64,000 nucleotides of DNA, taken from contig JAXLYM010000003.1 in assembly GCA_046351455.1 (NCBI GenBank), positions 558,001-622,000 of the forward strand, given 5' to 3'. Position numbers and translations under genes: made by a program. Below, one piece after another: positions 55,327 to 64,000 of this stretch (positions within the stretch are counted from its first letter, which is position 1; every line of letters begins with the position of its first letter). This DNA is from JADJRH01 sp046351455. Its GTDB lineage: Bacteria; Myxococcota_A; Polyangia; Polyangiales; Polyangiaceae. Under the pieces are notes generated by a model. The model was not told the origin of the DNA, made no database searches, and worked only from the letters and a program-made list of their open reading frames with translations.

Positions 55327-56682
55327 ATGAAAAACAACGGAGTAGTCACTCGCATCCTGAAGACCAGCTCCGCGACGGGCGCGACGAGCGCGAAGGCTCG
55401 TCCGATCGCCCCGGTCGTCCCCCCCGCCCAGAAGAAGGGCCGTGACGCCGACGATATCATGACGGGCCTCGGGGACATGGGCCACGCCACGCCGACTCCG
55501 GTCTTCGTCCAGAACATGGAGCGGGAGATCGAAGAGATCCTGTCCGGAAAAGGCACCAAGCTGTCGTTCGAGGCGACCCGCGCCGCCGCGGGCACCCCGA
55601 CTCCGCTGGTCCCGGCCCCGTCCGAGGTGGTCACTTCGAAGCCCGAGGCGCCGGAGCGCGAGACGGTCCCTGCGCCCGGCGGACGCCGCGATTCGCAGGC
55701 GATGGAGGCGCACGTCCACGTGCCGCCGCCGCCTCGCCCGCCGCCGCTCCCCGCCGAGATGCGCGAAGCGGCCACGACGCACGAGGTGGTCACGCAGCGC
55801 GAAGGCCGCGGATCGAACCTCCCGCATCCTCCGGCTCCGACGATGCCGCGGCGCGCGGACCTCGTGCCCGTGAAGACGCAGATGGAGCCGGTCCGCGTGC
55901 AGGTGAAGCCGCCGCCGCTGCCGCTGCCCCTCGGCCCGCGCGGGACTGGCGACCACGCGATCCCCGAGACGCGCCGCGAGCCGGGCGCCCGCAATCGGCC
56001 GGAGCCGCCGGTGGAGTTCTGGACCGACACGTCGCTCGTGGAGTCCATCCCTCCGAGCGATCCCAACTCGGTCCTTCCGGCGCGCGCCAAGTCCCCGAGC
56101 GCGGAGTACGCGCAGGCCATCGTGCTCTATGGAACTGCCCACGAGCCGCCGCCTCGCCGCGTGACGCCGCCGGCGCTCCCGGCCCCGCAGGCGAAGCCCC
56201 CGGAGGCCCCCGCCGCGCGCCCGAGCCCGCCGCCGACCGCGTGGGTCCAGAAGCCGGCCGCGCCCCCGGTGAAGCCGATGCGCGCGCGCCTGCAGGCCGC
56301 CGCCCTCGGGATCGCCGCGGGCGTCGCGATCAGCATGGTGCTCACGTGGCGCCCGCCGACGCTCGGCTCCACGTCCGCGCCGGCCGCAGAGCCTTCTGCC
56401 AACGTGGCAGTCATGGCGCCCGAAAAGGCCAGCTCGAAGCAGGATCCGGCGTCGGCGACGGCGTCCCCTGCGCAAAGTACACAGCCCGTGATCCAGCCCG
56501 CGCAGGCCGCAATCAAGCTCACGGGGAAGCTCCCGCCGAAGGCCGCGCAGCCCGAGGCGAAGCCGCAGCCGACTGCGGCTCCGAAGCCGATTCATGGGTC
56601 GCAGCCCAATGCGCAGGGCGCGGCAGCCCCCGCCACCCCGAAGGCAGCTTCGAGCGGGCGCATCGCAGGAGACGAAGAATGA
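55327..56682 (+). CDS. Pro-rich single-pass membrane protein, unknown function
   Basis: The chosen ATG at 55327 (MKNNGVVTR) gives 451 residues. The first 315 are polar and very Pro-rich (PPPPRPPPLP, VQVKPPPLPLPLG) with few predicted folds. One membrane helix lies at about 322-341 (AALGIAAGVAISMVLTW), preceded by Arg/Lys, so the long N-part is cytoplasmic. A 105-residue Ala/Pro/Lys-rich tail is periplasmic. It resembles juxtamembrane parts of myxobacterial kinases without the kinase (inference). It overlaps the TPR-PEGA gene by four bases (ATGA), so the two are one transcript. The start is uncertain. Confidence 0.5.
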   Translation: MKNNGVVTRILKTSSATGATSAKARPIAPVVPPAQKKGRDADDIMTGLGDMGHATPTPVFVQNMEREIEEILSGKGTKLSFEATRAAAGTPTPLVPAPSEVVTSKPEAPERETVPAPGGRRDSQAMEAHVHVPPPPRPPPLPAEMREAATTHEVVTQREGRGSNLPHPPAPTMPRRADLVPVKTQMEPVRVQVKPPPLPLPLGPRGTGDHAIPETRREPGARNRPEPPVEFWTDTSLVESIPPSDPNSVLPARAKSPSAEYAQAIVLYGTAHEPPPRRVTPPALPAPQAKPPEAPAARPSPPPTAWVQKPAAPPVKPMRARLQAAALGIAAGVAISMVLTWRPPTLGSTSAPAAEPSANVAVMAPEKASSKQDPASATASPAQSTQPVIQPAQAAIKLTGKLPPKAAQPEAKPQPTAAPKPIHGSQPNAQGAAAPATPKAASSGRIAGDEE

Positions 56683-57704
56683 AGTCCCGTAAGCTCATCA
56701 TCGGCGCCGCCGTCGTGTCGTTCGCGCTCCTCGGAGCCGCGGGCGCCGCCGTCGCGGGGGAGCCGGAGGCCTCGGACAAGGACCGCGCGGACAAGGCCGC
56801 CGAGCTCTACAAACAGGCCAACAAGCTCTACGACGATCAGCAGCTCACGCTCGCGGAGGCGCTCTATCGCAAGGCGTGGGACCTGCAAAAGACGTTCGGC
56901 ATCGCCTCCAACTTCGGCGCTGTCGAGCTCGAGCTGGGCAAGGGCCAGAGCGCCGCGACCCTCCTGCAATATGCCCTCTCGCACTTCCCGGCGAAGGGCA
57001 AGCCGGAGACGCGCGCGGCGCTGGAGGCTCGCCTGGAGAAGGCGAAGCAGCTCGTCGGCACGGTGCGCGTCCGCGTGACGTCGGCCGGCGCCGAGGTGCT
57101 CGTCGACGGCAAGAGCCTCGGCGTGGCGCCCATCACGGACGAGGTGTTCCTCGACCCGGGCAATCACACGTTCGAGGCGAAGCAGAAGGGCCACAAGGAC
57201 GCGAAGCAGACGGTGCTCGCGATCGCGGCGAAGGCGCAGGACGTGACGTTGAGCCTGCCGGACGCCCCGAAGGCGTCCGGGCCTCTGCCGCCCCCGGTGA
57301 CGACGGCGCAAAAGCCTCCTTCGAAGTGGCCAGTCCCGGGCGTCGTGATGGCGGCGGTGGGCGTGGTCGGGCTCGGCGTCGGCGGCGCGTTCATCGGCGC
57401 GGCCGAGGTCAACAAGGGAGACGCGATCCGCCTCCGCGACAAGCTCCAGGCGGCGAACGTCTCGTGCCCCGCCGGCTCGACGGAGTGCGACTCTCTCCGC
57501 GCGACGACGCAGCGGGCGGACATGTTCGGCAACACGGGCATCGGGCTCCTCATCGGAGGCGGTGTCCTCGCGGCGGCCGGAGCTGCATACATCCTGTGGC
57601 CAGGCGCCAAGATCCCCGCGCCGGGGCAGGACAAGGCGACCGTGCACGCGACGTTCGCGGCCTCGCCGCAGGGCGGCAGCGTGACGCTGGTCGGCTCCTT
57701 TTGA
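56679..57704 (+). CDS. TPR-PEGA envelope protein
   Basis: A 341-residue exported protein (signal MKSRKLIIGAAVVSFALLG). Residues about 35-110 are TPR-like (AAELYKQANKLYDDQQLTLAEA), 125-190 a PEGA domain (GAEVLVDGKSLGVAPITDEVFLDPG), then a Pro-rich linker and two membrane helices separated by a Cys-containing polar loop (SCPAGSTECDSLRATTQRADMFGNTG). The layout is the intact version of the gene at 51046-52172. PEGA domains are thought to bind or pack against envelope structures. The lipoprotein at 57734 follows 29 bases later. Overlap with the upstream gene (ATGA) shows coupled translation. Confidence 0.8.
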   Translation: MKSRKLIIGAAVVSFALLGAAGAAVAGEPEASDKDRADKAAELYKQANKLYDDQQLTLAEALYRKAWDLQKTFGIASNFGAVELELGKGQSAATLLQYALSHFPAKGKPETRAALEARLEKAKQLVGTVRVRVTSAGAEVLVDGKSLGVAPITDEVFLDPGNHTFEAKQKGHKDAKQTVLAIAAKAQDVTLSLPDAPKASGPLPPPVTTAQKPPSKWPVPGVVMAAVGVVGLGVGGAFIGAAEVNKGDAIRLRDKLQAANVSCPAGSTECDSLRATTQRADMFGNTGIGLLIGGGVLAAAGAAYILWPGAKIPAPGQDKATVHATFAASPQGGSVTLVGSF

Positions 57705-57733
57705 CCCGCAGCACTCACCCGAGGACGACGACA

Positions 57734-59377
57734 ATGGGTAGCAAGCGATCTCTGGGCATCTCCATGGCCCTCGTGGCTCTTTTTGCGGGTCCGGGGTGCT
57801 ACAAGCTCTCTTCCGACTGCGCGCTGAACAACAGCTGCGAGACAGGCGGATCCGGGGGCGACACGACGACGTCGACGACGGAGCCGACGGGTGGAACCGG
57901 GGGTGACACGACGACGAGCGAGCCGACCGGCGCGACGGGCGGGACGGGCGGCACGACCGACAGCGGAGGAACGGGCGGCACCACGACGCCGCCGGTGTCT
58001 TGTGATCCGAGCGTGAACGCCGGCCCCGTGGCCGGTGATTGTGGTGTGTTCGTATCCCCCGCGGGGGACGACGCGAATGACGGCTCGATGCAGAGCCCGC
58101 TCAAGACATTGACGGAGGCGATCGCGCGGGCCGCGCTCGCGAACCGTCGTGTCTACGCATGCGCGGGCCTGTGGAACGAGGTGGTCGCCGTCCCCCCCGG
58201 CATTACCATGTACGGAGGACTCCAGTGTGACTCGGGTTGGGCCTTCAGCAAAGACGCGCGGTCCACCCTCCAGAACATCGACAAACCGAACGAGGCGCCG
58301 CTCCATGTGTCGGCCGGATCCGACGCTGTCCACATCGCCAATTTCACGGTGCAGGCGTCGGACGCGACGCTCACGAGCGGCTCGTCGATCGCCATGATCG
58401 CGGACAACGCCGTGGTCGAGCTGGAGCGGTGCGAGGTCATCGCCGGCAACGGCCAGATCGGCAACGGCGGCGCCTCGTCGGTGTGGGACCAGAGCCTCGT
58501 GAGCGCGCTGAACGGCCAGGACGGCGTGAACGCGTGCAGCCCGCTGCCGAGCGGCGGCGCGCCGGTGCTGAGCGCGTGCGGCGACTTCACCTCCGGCCAG
58601 GGCGGCGACGGCGGCAACAAGTCCGGCGCCAACAACGGAAACGGCCTCGACGGCGGAAAGGGCGACGGCGGCGACGGCGGGATGGGCGGCAACGGCCAGT
58701 ACGCACAGACCGTATGCAGCTCCGGCGGCGCGGGCGTGCTGGGCGGTGACGGCGGCGCGGGCGACGGCGGCGGCAAGACAGGCCCGCTCGGCGCGATCGA
58801 CGCGACGGGCTATCACGGCGCGGCGGGCCAGCCCGGCGTCGACGGATCGCGCGGCACCAGCGGCGGCGGTGGCGGCGGCTCGAAGGCGGTGGTCGGAGGT
58901 TGCAACGGCGCGGCCGGCGGCTCCGGCGGCGCGGGCGGATGCGGTGGAAAGGCCGGCTCCGGCGGCACTGCGGGCGGCGCGAGCATCGCGATCCTGAGCC
59001 TCTCGTCGAAGCTGCAGTTCACGGAGGTGCACCTCGTCGTCGGCAGCGGCGGCAAGGGTGGAGACGGCGGCAACGGCCAACCGGGCCAGTTCGGCGGCTA
59101 CGGCGGTCACGGCGGAAAAGGCTCCAGCTACAACGGCTCGACGCTGCTCAAGGGCTGTGACGGCGGCGACGGCGGGAGCGGCGGCAAGGGAGGCCCCGGC
59201 GGCGGCGGCGCGGGCGGCCCGACGATCGGCATCGCCTTCACCGGCGCGGCCCCCGAGGGCACGCCGAGCATCGAGATCAAGGGCCAGCCGGGCCAGGGCG
59301 GCCTCGGCGGCATCCTCGACGTGCAAAAGGGCGGCGACGGCGCGCCCGGCGTCGCGGCGGAGACGTACGGATTCTAG
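57734..59377 (+). CDS. Gly-rich lipoprotein with beta-helix-like repeats
   Basis: A 547-residue lipoprotein (signal ending GPGC near residue 22) with a GTGG/TTTS linker (about 35-95). Residues about 105-330 look like a right-handed beta-helix (DUF1565/pectin-lyase-like: CGVFVSPAGDDANDGSMQSPLKTL, VVELERCEVIAGNGQ). From about 290 onward Gly-rich units such as GGDGGAGDGGG and GGKGGPGGGGAGG dominate, resembling PGRS or collagen-like sequence, with Cys scattered. It probably coats or binds at the surface (inference). It lies 29 bases after the TPR-PEGA gene. A dispersed repeat follows its stop codon. Confidence 0.78.
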   Translation: MGSKRSLGISMALVALFAGPGCYKLSSDCALNNSCETGGSGGDTTTSTTEPTGGTGGDTTTSEPTGATGGTGGTTDSGGTGGTTTPPVSCDPSVNAGPVAGDCGVFVSPAGDDANDGSMQSPLKTLTEAIARAALANRRVYACAGLWNEVVAVPPGITMYGGLQCDSGWAFSKDARSTLQNIDKPNEAPLHVSAGSDAVHIANFTVQASDATLTSGSSIAMIADNAVVELERCEVIAGNGQIGNGGASSVWDQSLVSALNGQDGVNACSPLPSGGAPVLSACGDFTSGQGGDGGNKSGANNGNGLDGGKGDGGDGGMGGNGQYAQTVCSSGGAGVLGGDGGAGDGGGKTGPLGAIDATGYHGAAGQPGVDGSRGTSGGGGGGSKAVVGGCNGAAGGSGGAGGCGGKAGSGGTAGGASIAILSLSSKLQFTEVHLVVGSGGKGGDGGNGQPGQFGGYGGHGGKGSSYNGSTLLKGCDGGDGGSGGKGGPGGGGAGGPTIGIAFTGAAPEGTPSIEIKGQPGQGGLGGILDVQKGGDGAPGVAAETYGF

Positions 59378-59400
59378 AGCCCCCAAGAAGCACAAGCCCG

Positions 59401-59472
59401 TTGCCCACCCCCGGTCGCGCTACGCGCGCCCGCCCCTCCCAAATCGCTCGCTTCGCTCGCGAAGGGAGGGGA
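59401..59472 (+). repeat. Two-hairpin dispersed element, copy D
   Basis: A plus-orientation copy starting TTGCCCACCCCCGG, with stem CGCGC/GCGCG (loop TAC), a central CCCCTCCC and a closing GGGAGGGG. It lies 23 bases after the Gly-rich lipoprotein stop codon and 82 bases before the FAD-dehydrogenase gene. With copy E it brackets that gene in inverted orientation. Confidence 0.85.
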
Positions 59473-59554
59473 GTGCACTGTGGGCGTGCGGTTGCGAATG
59501 CACGCGAACTCCTCGCTTGCGAGCACACGAGACCTCGATTACCCGTCAGCCGTC

Positions 59555-60955
<1,401 letters not shown>

Positions 60956-60960
60956 GAGGT

Positions 60961-61035
60961 TCCCCTCCCTGCGCCTGCGAACGCAGGCGCTTTGGGAGGG
61001 GCGGACTTCGCGTAGCGAAGGCCGGGGGTGGGCAC
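60961..61035 (-). repeat. Two-hairpin dispersed element, copy E
   Basis: A reverse-orientation copy between the convergent stop codons at 60955 and 61050. Its inner stem 2 is GCGCCTGCG/CGCAGGCGC, quite different from the TCGC/GCGA of other copies but perfectly paired, while the flanking CCCCTCCC, GGGAGGGG and GGGGGTGGGCAC blocks are unchanged. Stem 1 is CTTCGC/GCGAAG with loop TAC. Confidence 0.85.
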
Positions 61036-61049
61036 CTGCAGATAGGGTG

Positions 61050-62294
61050 TCAGTAGAGGACGCGGGTGCGGATGCTGAAGTCCAGCGACTGGATCTGGCG
61101 GGCCACTTCGTACGAGACGTCGTGGTGGATGTCCATGATCAGGTAACCGATGTTCGGGTCCGTCGTGAGGAACTGGGCGTCGATGTTCGCTTCCAGGTCG
61201 CTCACGATCTTGTTCACGCGGGAGAGGACGCCGGGCTGGTTTCGGTGCACGTTGAGGACGCGGTGCGTGTCCTTGATCGGCGGGATTTCGACCTGCGGGA
61301 AGTTCACGGCGCCCGTCGAGGCGCCCGTCGTCGCGAACTTGATCAGCGTGTGAGAGACCTCTCGGCCGATCGCCTCCTGCGCCTGCTCCGTCGAACCGCC
61401 GATGTGCGGAGTCAAGAGCACGTTGGGCAGGTTCTGTAGCTCGGAGACGAACTCCTTCGTGTTGGACTCCGGCTCTTCCGGATAGACGTCCACCGCGGCG
61501 CCCGCGAGGTGATGACGCTTGAGGCCCGCGACCAGCGCCGGAATCACCACCACCGTTCCGCGGCTCGCGTTCAGCAGGTACGAGCCCTTCCTCATGGCGG
61601 CGATCTCGGACTCTCCGATGAGGTTCTTCGTCTCGGGGGTCTCCGGCACGTGGAGGGACACGAAGTCTGCGTCGCGCAGCAGGGCTTCGAGCGTGTCTGT
61701 CGGGCGGGCGTTGCCCATGGGGAGCTTCGGCACGATGTCGTGGAAGATGACGCGCATCCCGAGCGCCTCCGCCAGGACGCCGAGCTGCTGGCCGATATGG
61801 CCGTATCCGATGATGCCGAGCGTCTTGCCGCGCACCTCGAAGCAGTTGTTCGCGACCTTCTTCCAGACTCCCGTGTGCACCTCGCGCGAGCGGTCCCCGA
61901 GCTGGCGCGCGAGCAGGATGATCTCTCCGATGATCATCTCCGCGACAGATCGGGTGTTGCTGAACGGCGCGTTGAACACCGGCACGCCGTGGCGATTGGC
62001 GTGCACCAGCTCCACCTGATTGGTGCCGATGCAGAAGCAGCCGACGGCGAGCAGGTCCTTCGACGCGTCGATCACGCGCTTCGTGATGTGCGTCTTGCTG
62101 CGAATCCCGAGGATCTGGACGCCCCGGAGCGCCTCGATCAGCTCGTCTTCCTTCATCGCGGCGGTGTGCAGCTCCACCTCGAAGCCCTCGGTCGCGAAGC
62201 GATCGCGCGCGCCGGAGTGGATGTTTTCGAGCAGCAGCACCTTGCCGAGGCCGCGCGACGGGGGATCGGTGGGGATCTTCTTGGGCGTGTCCAT
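61050..62294 (-). CDS. serA: D-3-phosphoglycerate dehydrogenase with C-terminal ACT domain
   Basis: A 414-residue enzyme starting at ATG 62294 (MDTPKKIP). The NAD site is GIIGYGHIGQQLG, the catalytic triad is Arg in NASRGTVV, Glu in YPEEPES and His in PHIGGSTEQAQ, and a C-terminal ACT domain (VLNVHRNQPGVLSRVNKI) gives serine feedback. This matches the E. coli SerA type. It makes the first step of serine synthesis from 3-phosphoglycerate; E. coli SerA also reduces 2-oxoglutarate to D-2-hydroxyglutarate. Its convergent neighbour is an FAD-linked dehydrogenase of the type that removes that by-product. No serB or serC gene lies in the window. Confidence 0.95.
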   Translation of the reverse strand: MDTPKKIPTDPPSRGLGKVLLLENIHSGARDRFATEGFEVELHTAAMKEDELIEALRGVQILGIRSKTHITKRVIDASKDLLAVGCFCIGTNQVELVHANRHGVPVFNAPFSNTRSVAEMIIGEIILLARQLGDRSREVHTGVWKKVANNCFEVRGKTLGIIGYGHIGQQLGVLAEALGMRVIFHDIVPKLPMGNARPTDTLEALLRDADFVSLHVPETPETKNLIGESEIAAMRKGSYLLNASRGTVVVIPALVAGLKRHHLAGAAVDVYPEEPESNTKEFVSELQNLPNVLLTPHIGGSTEQAQEAIGREVSHTLIKFATTGASTGAVNFPQVEIPPIKDTHRVLNVHRNQPGVLSRVNKIVSDLEANIDAQFLTTDPNIGYLIMDIHHDVSYEVARQIQSLDFSIRTRVLY

Positions 62295-62451
62295 GAGGGC
62301 TCGTGTTCTTGAGGAGCCGCGCACCTTACTCCAAGTGGGGCCCCCGCGGCGTCACCCGAATCCGCGAAATCTGCGGCCGGGAAAGGGCTTTCTCACGCGG
62401 TGAGAAGCGCGGTGCGCACGCCTGCCTCGCGGTGATAGGTTCGCGCAGCCC

Positions 62452-63459
62452 ATGGAGGACGACGCGCGCGAGAGACCTCCCGAGCCGCTCACGGCGCCGA
62501 TGCCGCTCACGCGGAACGTGCCTGTTCTGTGGGCGCTCGTCGCGCTCGCGGTGGCCGGGCTGACGTGCGTGGCGGCGCTCGCGGGGCTCCGGGTGTCGCT
62601 CGGCGCGCGGCCGCCCTTCCTCGACGCGAAGGCCACCAACGCGGCGCCGCAGGCCTCGCCTCCGCGCGCGCGCTCCGGGGCGCTCGTGCTCGCGGGATCC
62701 GGCAGCAACTTGCCGCTCACGCGCGCGCTCGTGAACGCCTTCTTGACGGCGCACAGGGACGCCCGCGTGGTCGTGCCGGAGAGCATCGGATCGAGCGGCG
62801 GCGTGCGCGCGGTCCGCGACGGCGCGATCGACGTGGGCTTGATTTCTCGGCCTCTCAACGCGGAGGAGGCGAAGCTCGGCCTCACGGTGATCCCGTACGC
62901 GCGCGTGCCCGTCGTCGTCGCCGCGAACCCCACCGTGCCCGAGCGGTGCGTCGCGACCGCGGATCTGCCCGCGCTGTGGTCGGGCCAGAAATCGCGATGG
63001 AGCGACGGCAGCCGCGCCGTCGTGCTGCAGCGCGAGACGGGCGACTCCAGCTTCCTCGCGGTGAGCCGCCGCGTCCCCGGCCTCGACGAGCAAAACAAGG
63101 CCGCTTACCGCGACGCGAGGTGGCGCGTGCTCTACGACGATCGCTCGATGCAGGAGGCGCTGATGGCGACCGAGGGCGCGATCGGCGTCTTCGACCTCGG
63201 CGCGATCCTCGCGCAGCGGCTCCCGATCAAGGTGCTCTGCGTCGACGGCGTGCCGCCCTCGCTCGAAGGCGTCGCGTCGGGCGCGTACCCGTATTTCAAG
63301 GACCTCGCGCTCGTCACGTCGGGGCACGGCGACGCGCGCTGCGCGGACATGCTCGCGTTCATCGCGTCCCCCGAAGGCCGAGCGCTCACCGCGAGCCTCG
63401 GCTACGTGCCGCTGCCGCTCGCGGAGAGCGCGGCCGCGGCCGGCGGAGGCGCACCGTGA
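62452..63459 (+). CDS. PstS-like phosphate-type binding protein, membrane-anchored
   Basis: A 335-residue protein whose N-terminus has a cytoplasmic stretch then a membrane helix (VPVLWALVALAVAGLTCVAALAGL), with Cys near residue 39 but no standard lipobox. The rest follows the PstS/type 2 periplasmic-binding pattern: LAGSGSNLPLTRALVNAF, ESIGSSGGVRAVRDGAIDVGLISRPL, IPYARVPVVVAANP, and a C-terminal lobe with YPYFKDLALV. Phosphate-type oxyanions are typical ligands. It overlaps the next, sensor-like gene by four bases (GTGA), so binding and sensing may be linked. Permease genes are not in view. Confidence 0.78.
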   Translation: MEDDARERPPEPLTAPMPLTRNVPVLWALVALAVAGLTCVAALAGLRVSLGARPPFLDAKATNAAPQASPPRARSGALVLAGSGSNLPLTRALVNAFLTAHRDARVVVPESIGSSGGVRAVRDGAIDVGLISRPLNAEEAKLGLTVIPYARVPVVVAANPTVPERCVATADLPALWSGQKSRWSDGSRAVVLQRETGDSSFLAVSRRVPGLDEQNKAAYRDARWRVLYDDRSMQEALMATEGAIGVFDLGAILAQRLPIKVLCVDGVPPSLEGVASGAYPYFKDLALVTSGHGDARCADMLAFIASPEGRALTASLGYVPLPLAESAAAAGGGAP

Positions 63460-64000
63460 AGCGCGCGATGAACGACGAAGCCGGACAGCCGATCACGCTG
63501 GGCCGGTACCTGGGATCGCGCCTGATGCCGCTCGCGGCGCTGGTGCTCGTGGCCGTGTCGCTCTCGGCGCCGGTCGCGTTCCTCGCGCTCCGCCTGCGCG
63601 AGCTGCACGCCGCGGCCGATCACACCGCGCATGCCGTGGCCGATCTGATCGCGCAGGAGGCCGAGCAGCGCCCGCACGTGTGGCGCTACGACACGCCGAA
63701 GCTCGTCGAGCACGTGGCGCGTCAGAAGCCCGCGGACGTGGAGCGCATCGAGATCGCGGACCCCAGCGGGAGGCCGATGGGCTTCGGCTCCGGGACCGAT
63801 CTCGCGGAGCTGCGCGGCACCGATGTTCTGTGGGAGTCCGTCGCGCTCCAGATCGGCGGCGAGCACGTGGGCGACGTGTGGGTCGCGGTGTCGACGAGCC
63901 GCGCGCGCCGCGACGGGCTGCTCTTGCTCGTGCCGTTCACGCTGATCGGCTTCGTGCTCGCGGCCCTCGTGTACGGCATCCCGATCGGCGCGGCCGGACG
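63456..64000 (+). CDS. Two-TM sensor protein, probable histidine kinase, cut by window edge
   Basis: The GTG at 63456 overlaps the stop codon of the PstS-like gene; ATG 63468 is an alternative start. 181 codons are in view. A first membrane helix (LMPLAALVLVAVSLSAPVAFLAL) and a second near 155-175 (LLLLVPFTLIGFVLAALVYG) enclose a periplasmic sensor domain of about 110 residues with HVWRYDTPKLVEHVARQ. This is the usual N-terminus of sensor histidine kinases or diguanylate cyclases. Pairing with a phosphate-type binding protein suggests a PhoR-like role (inference). The catalytic part lies outside the window. Confidence 0.6.
   Translation, partial: MKRAMNDEAGQPITLGRYLGSRLMPLAALVLVAVSLSAPVAFLALRLRELHAAADHTAHAVADLIAQEAEQRPHVWRYDTPKLVEHVARQKPADVERIEIADPSGRPMGFGSGTDLAELRGTDVLWESVALQIGGEHVGDVWVAVSTSRARRDGLLLLVPFTLIGFVLAALVYGIPIGAAG

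Overview
The window is high-GC DNA (roughly 70% by eye) whose codons end mostly in G or C, with closely packed genes and short gaps. The content points to a Sorangiineae/Polyangiaceae-type myxobacterium: many secreted lipoproteins with Gly/Thr/Ser-rich linkers just after the lipobox, Myxococcus-type Cys-rich repeats, a MYXO-CTERM-like tail, a Pkn-type Ser/Thr kinase with TPRs, long coiled-coil proteins, and TPR-PEGA envelope proteins. I see no rRNA, tRNA, CRISPR, transposase or phage genes. It reads as ordinary chromosome.

Layout. 1-5671 (minus): acetyltransferase-like protein, short-chain epimerase, large FG-GAP lipoprotein and a gene cut by the left edge. 5790-8348 (plus): methyltransferase-like domain joined to a long coiled coil. 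8410-13413: a multi-domain zinc-ribbon membrane protein, an amino-acid-type binding lipoprotein, a small zinc-ribbon membrane protein and a lone receiver. 13418-17731 (minus): three-gene operon of two PYROXD2-like flavoproteins and a GcvT-like protein. 17798-22331 (minus): the classic MoxR / DUF58 / transglutaminase operon. 22464-26590 (plus): UbiA-family prenyltransferase, CPBP protease and Ser/Thr kinase. 26723-33704: POT-type transporter, beta-propeller/dihaem cytochrome, small envelope proteins, class V aminotransferase. 33889-36656: Tat-exported amine oxidase and M15 peptidase. 36812-40089: malic enzyme and a methyltransferase. 40254-41747: two DUF4360-like secreted proteins. 41763-46672: radical SAM protein with a lipoprotein-like tail, a type III PKS/flavoprotein operon and an RpiB-like protein. 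46801-50056: permease and a secreted CehA-like hydrolase. 50126-53209 and 55327-59377: two related TPR-PEGA/surface-lipoprotein loci either side of an acyl-CoA synthetase. 59555-62294: FAD-linked 2-hydroxyacid dehydrogenase convergent with serA. 62452-64000: PstS-like protein and the start of a two-TM sensor protein.

Window-wide patterns. A roughly 75-bp intergenic element built of two hairpins with conserved flanks and covarying stems occurs six times (11850, 11966, 26604, 46725, 59401, 60961), always outside genes and mostly at gene ends. Five operon junctions use the same GTGA stop/start overlap. Two TPR-PEGA genes, each followed by a linker-bearing lipoprotein gene, look like copies of one undescribed envelope module; one copy carries an apparent one-base frameshift. 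Many genes encode cell-surface or envelope products, so much of the window seems devoted to the cell envelope and its signalling.
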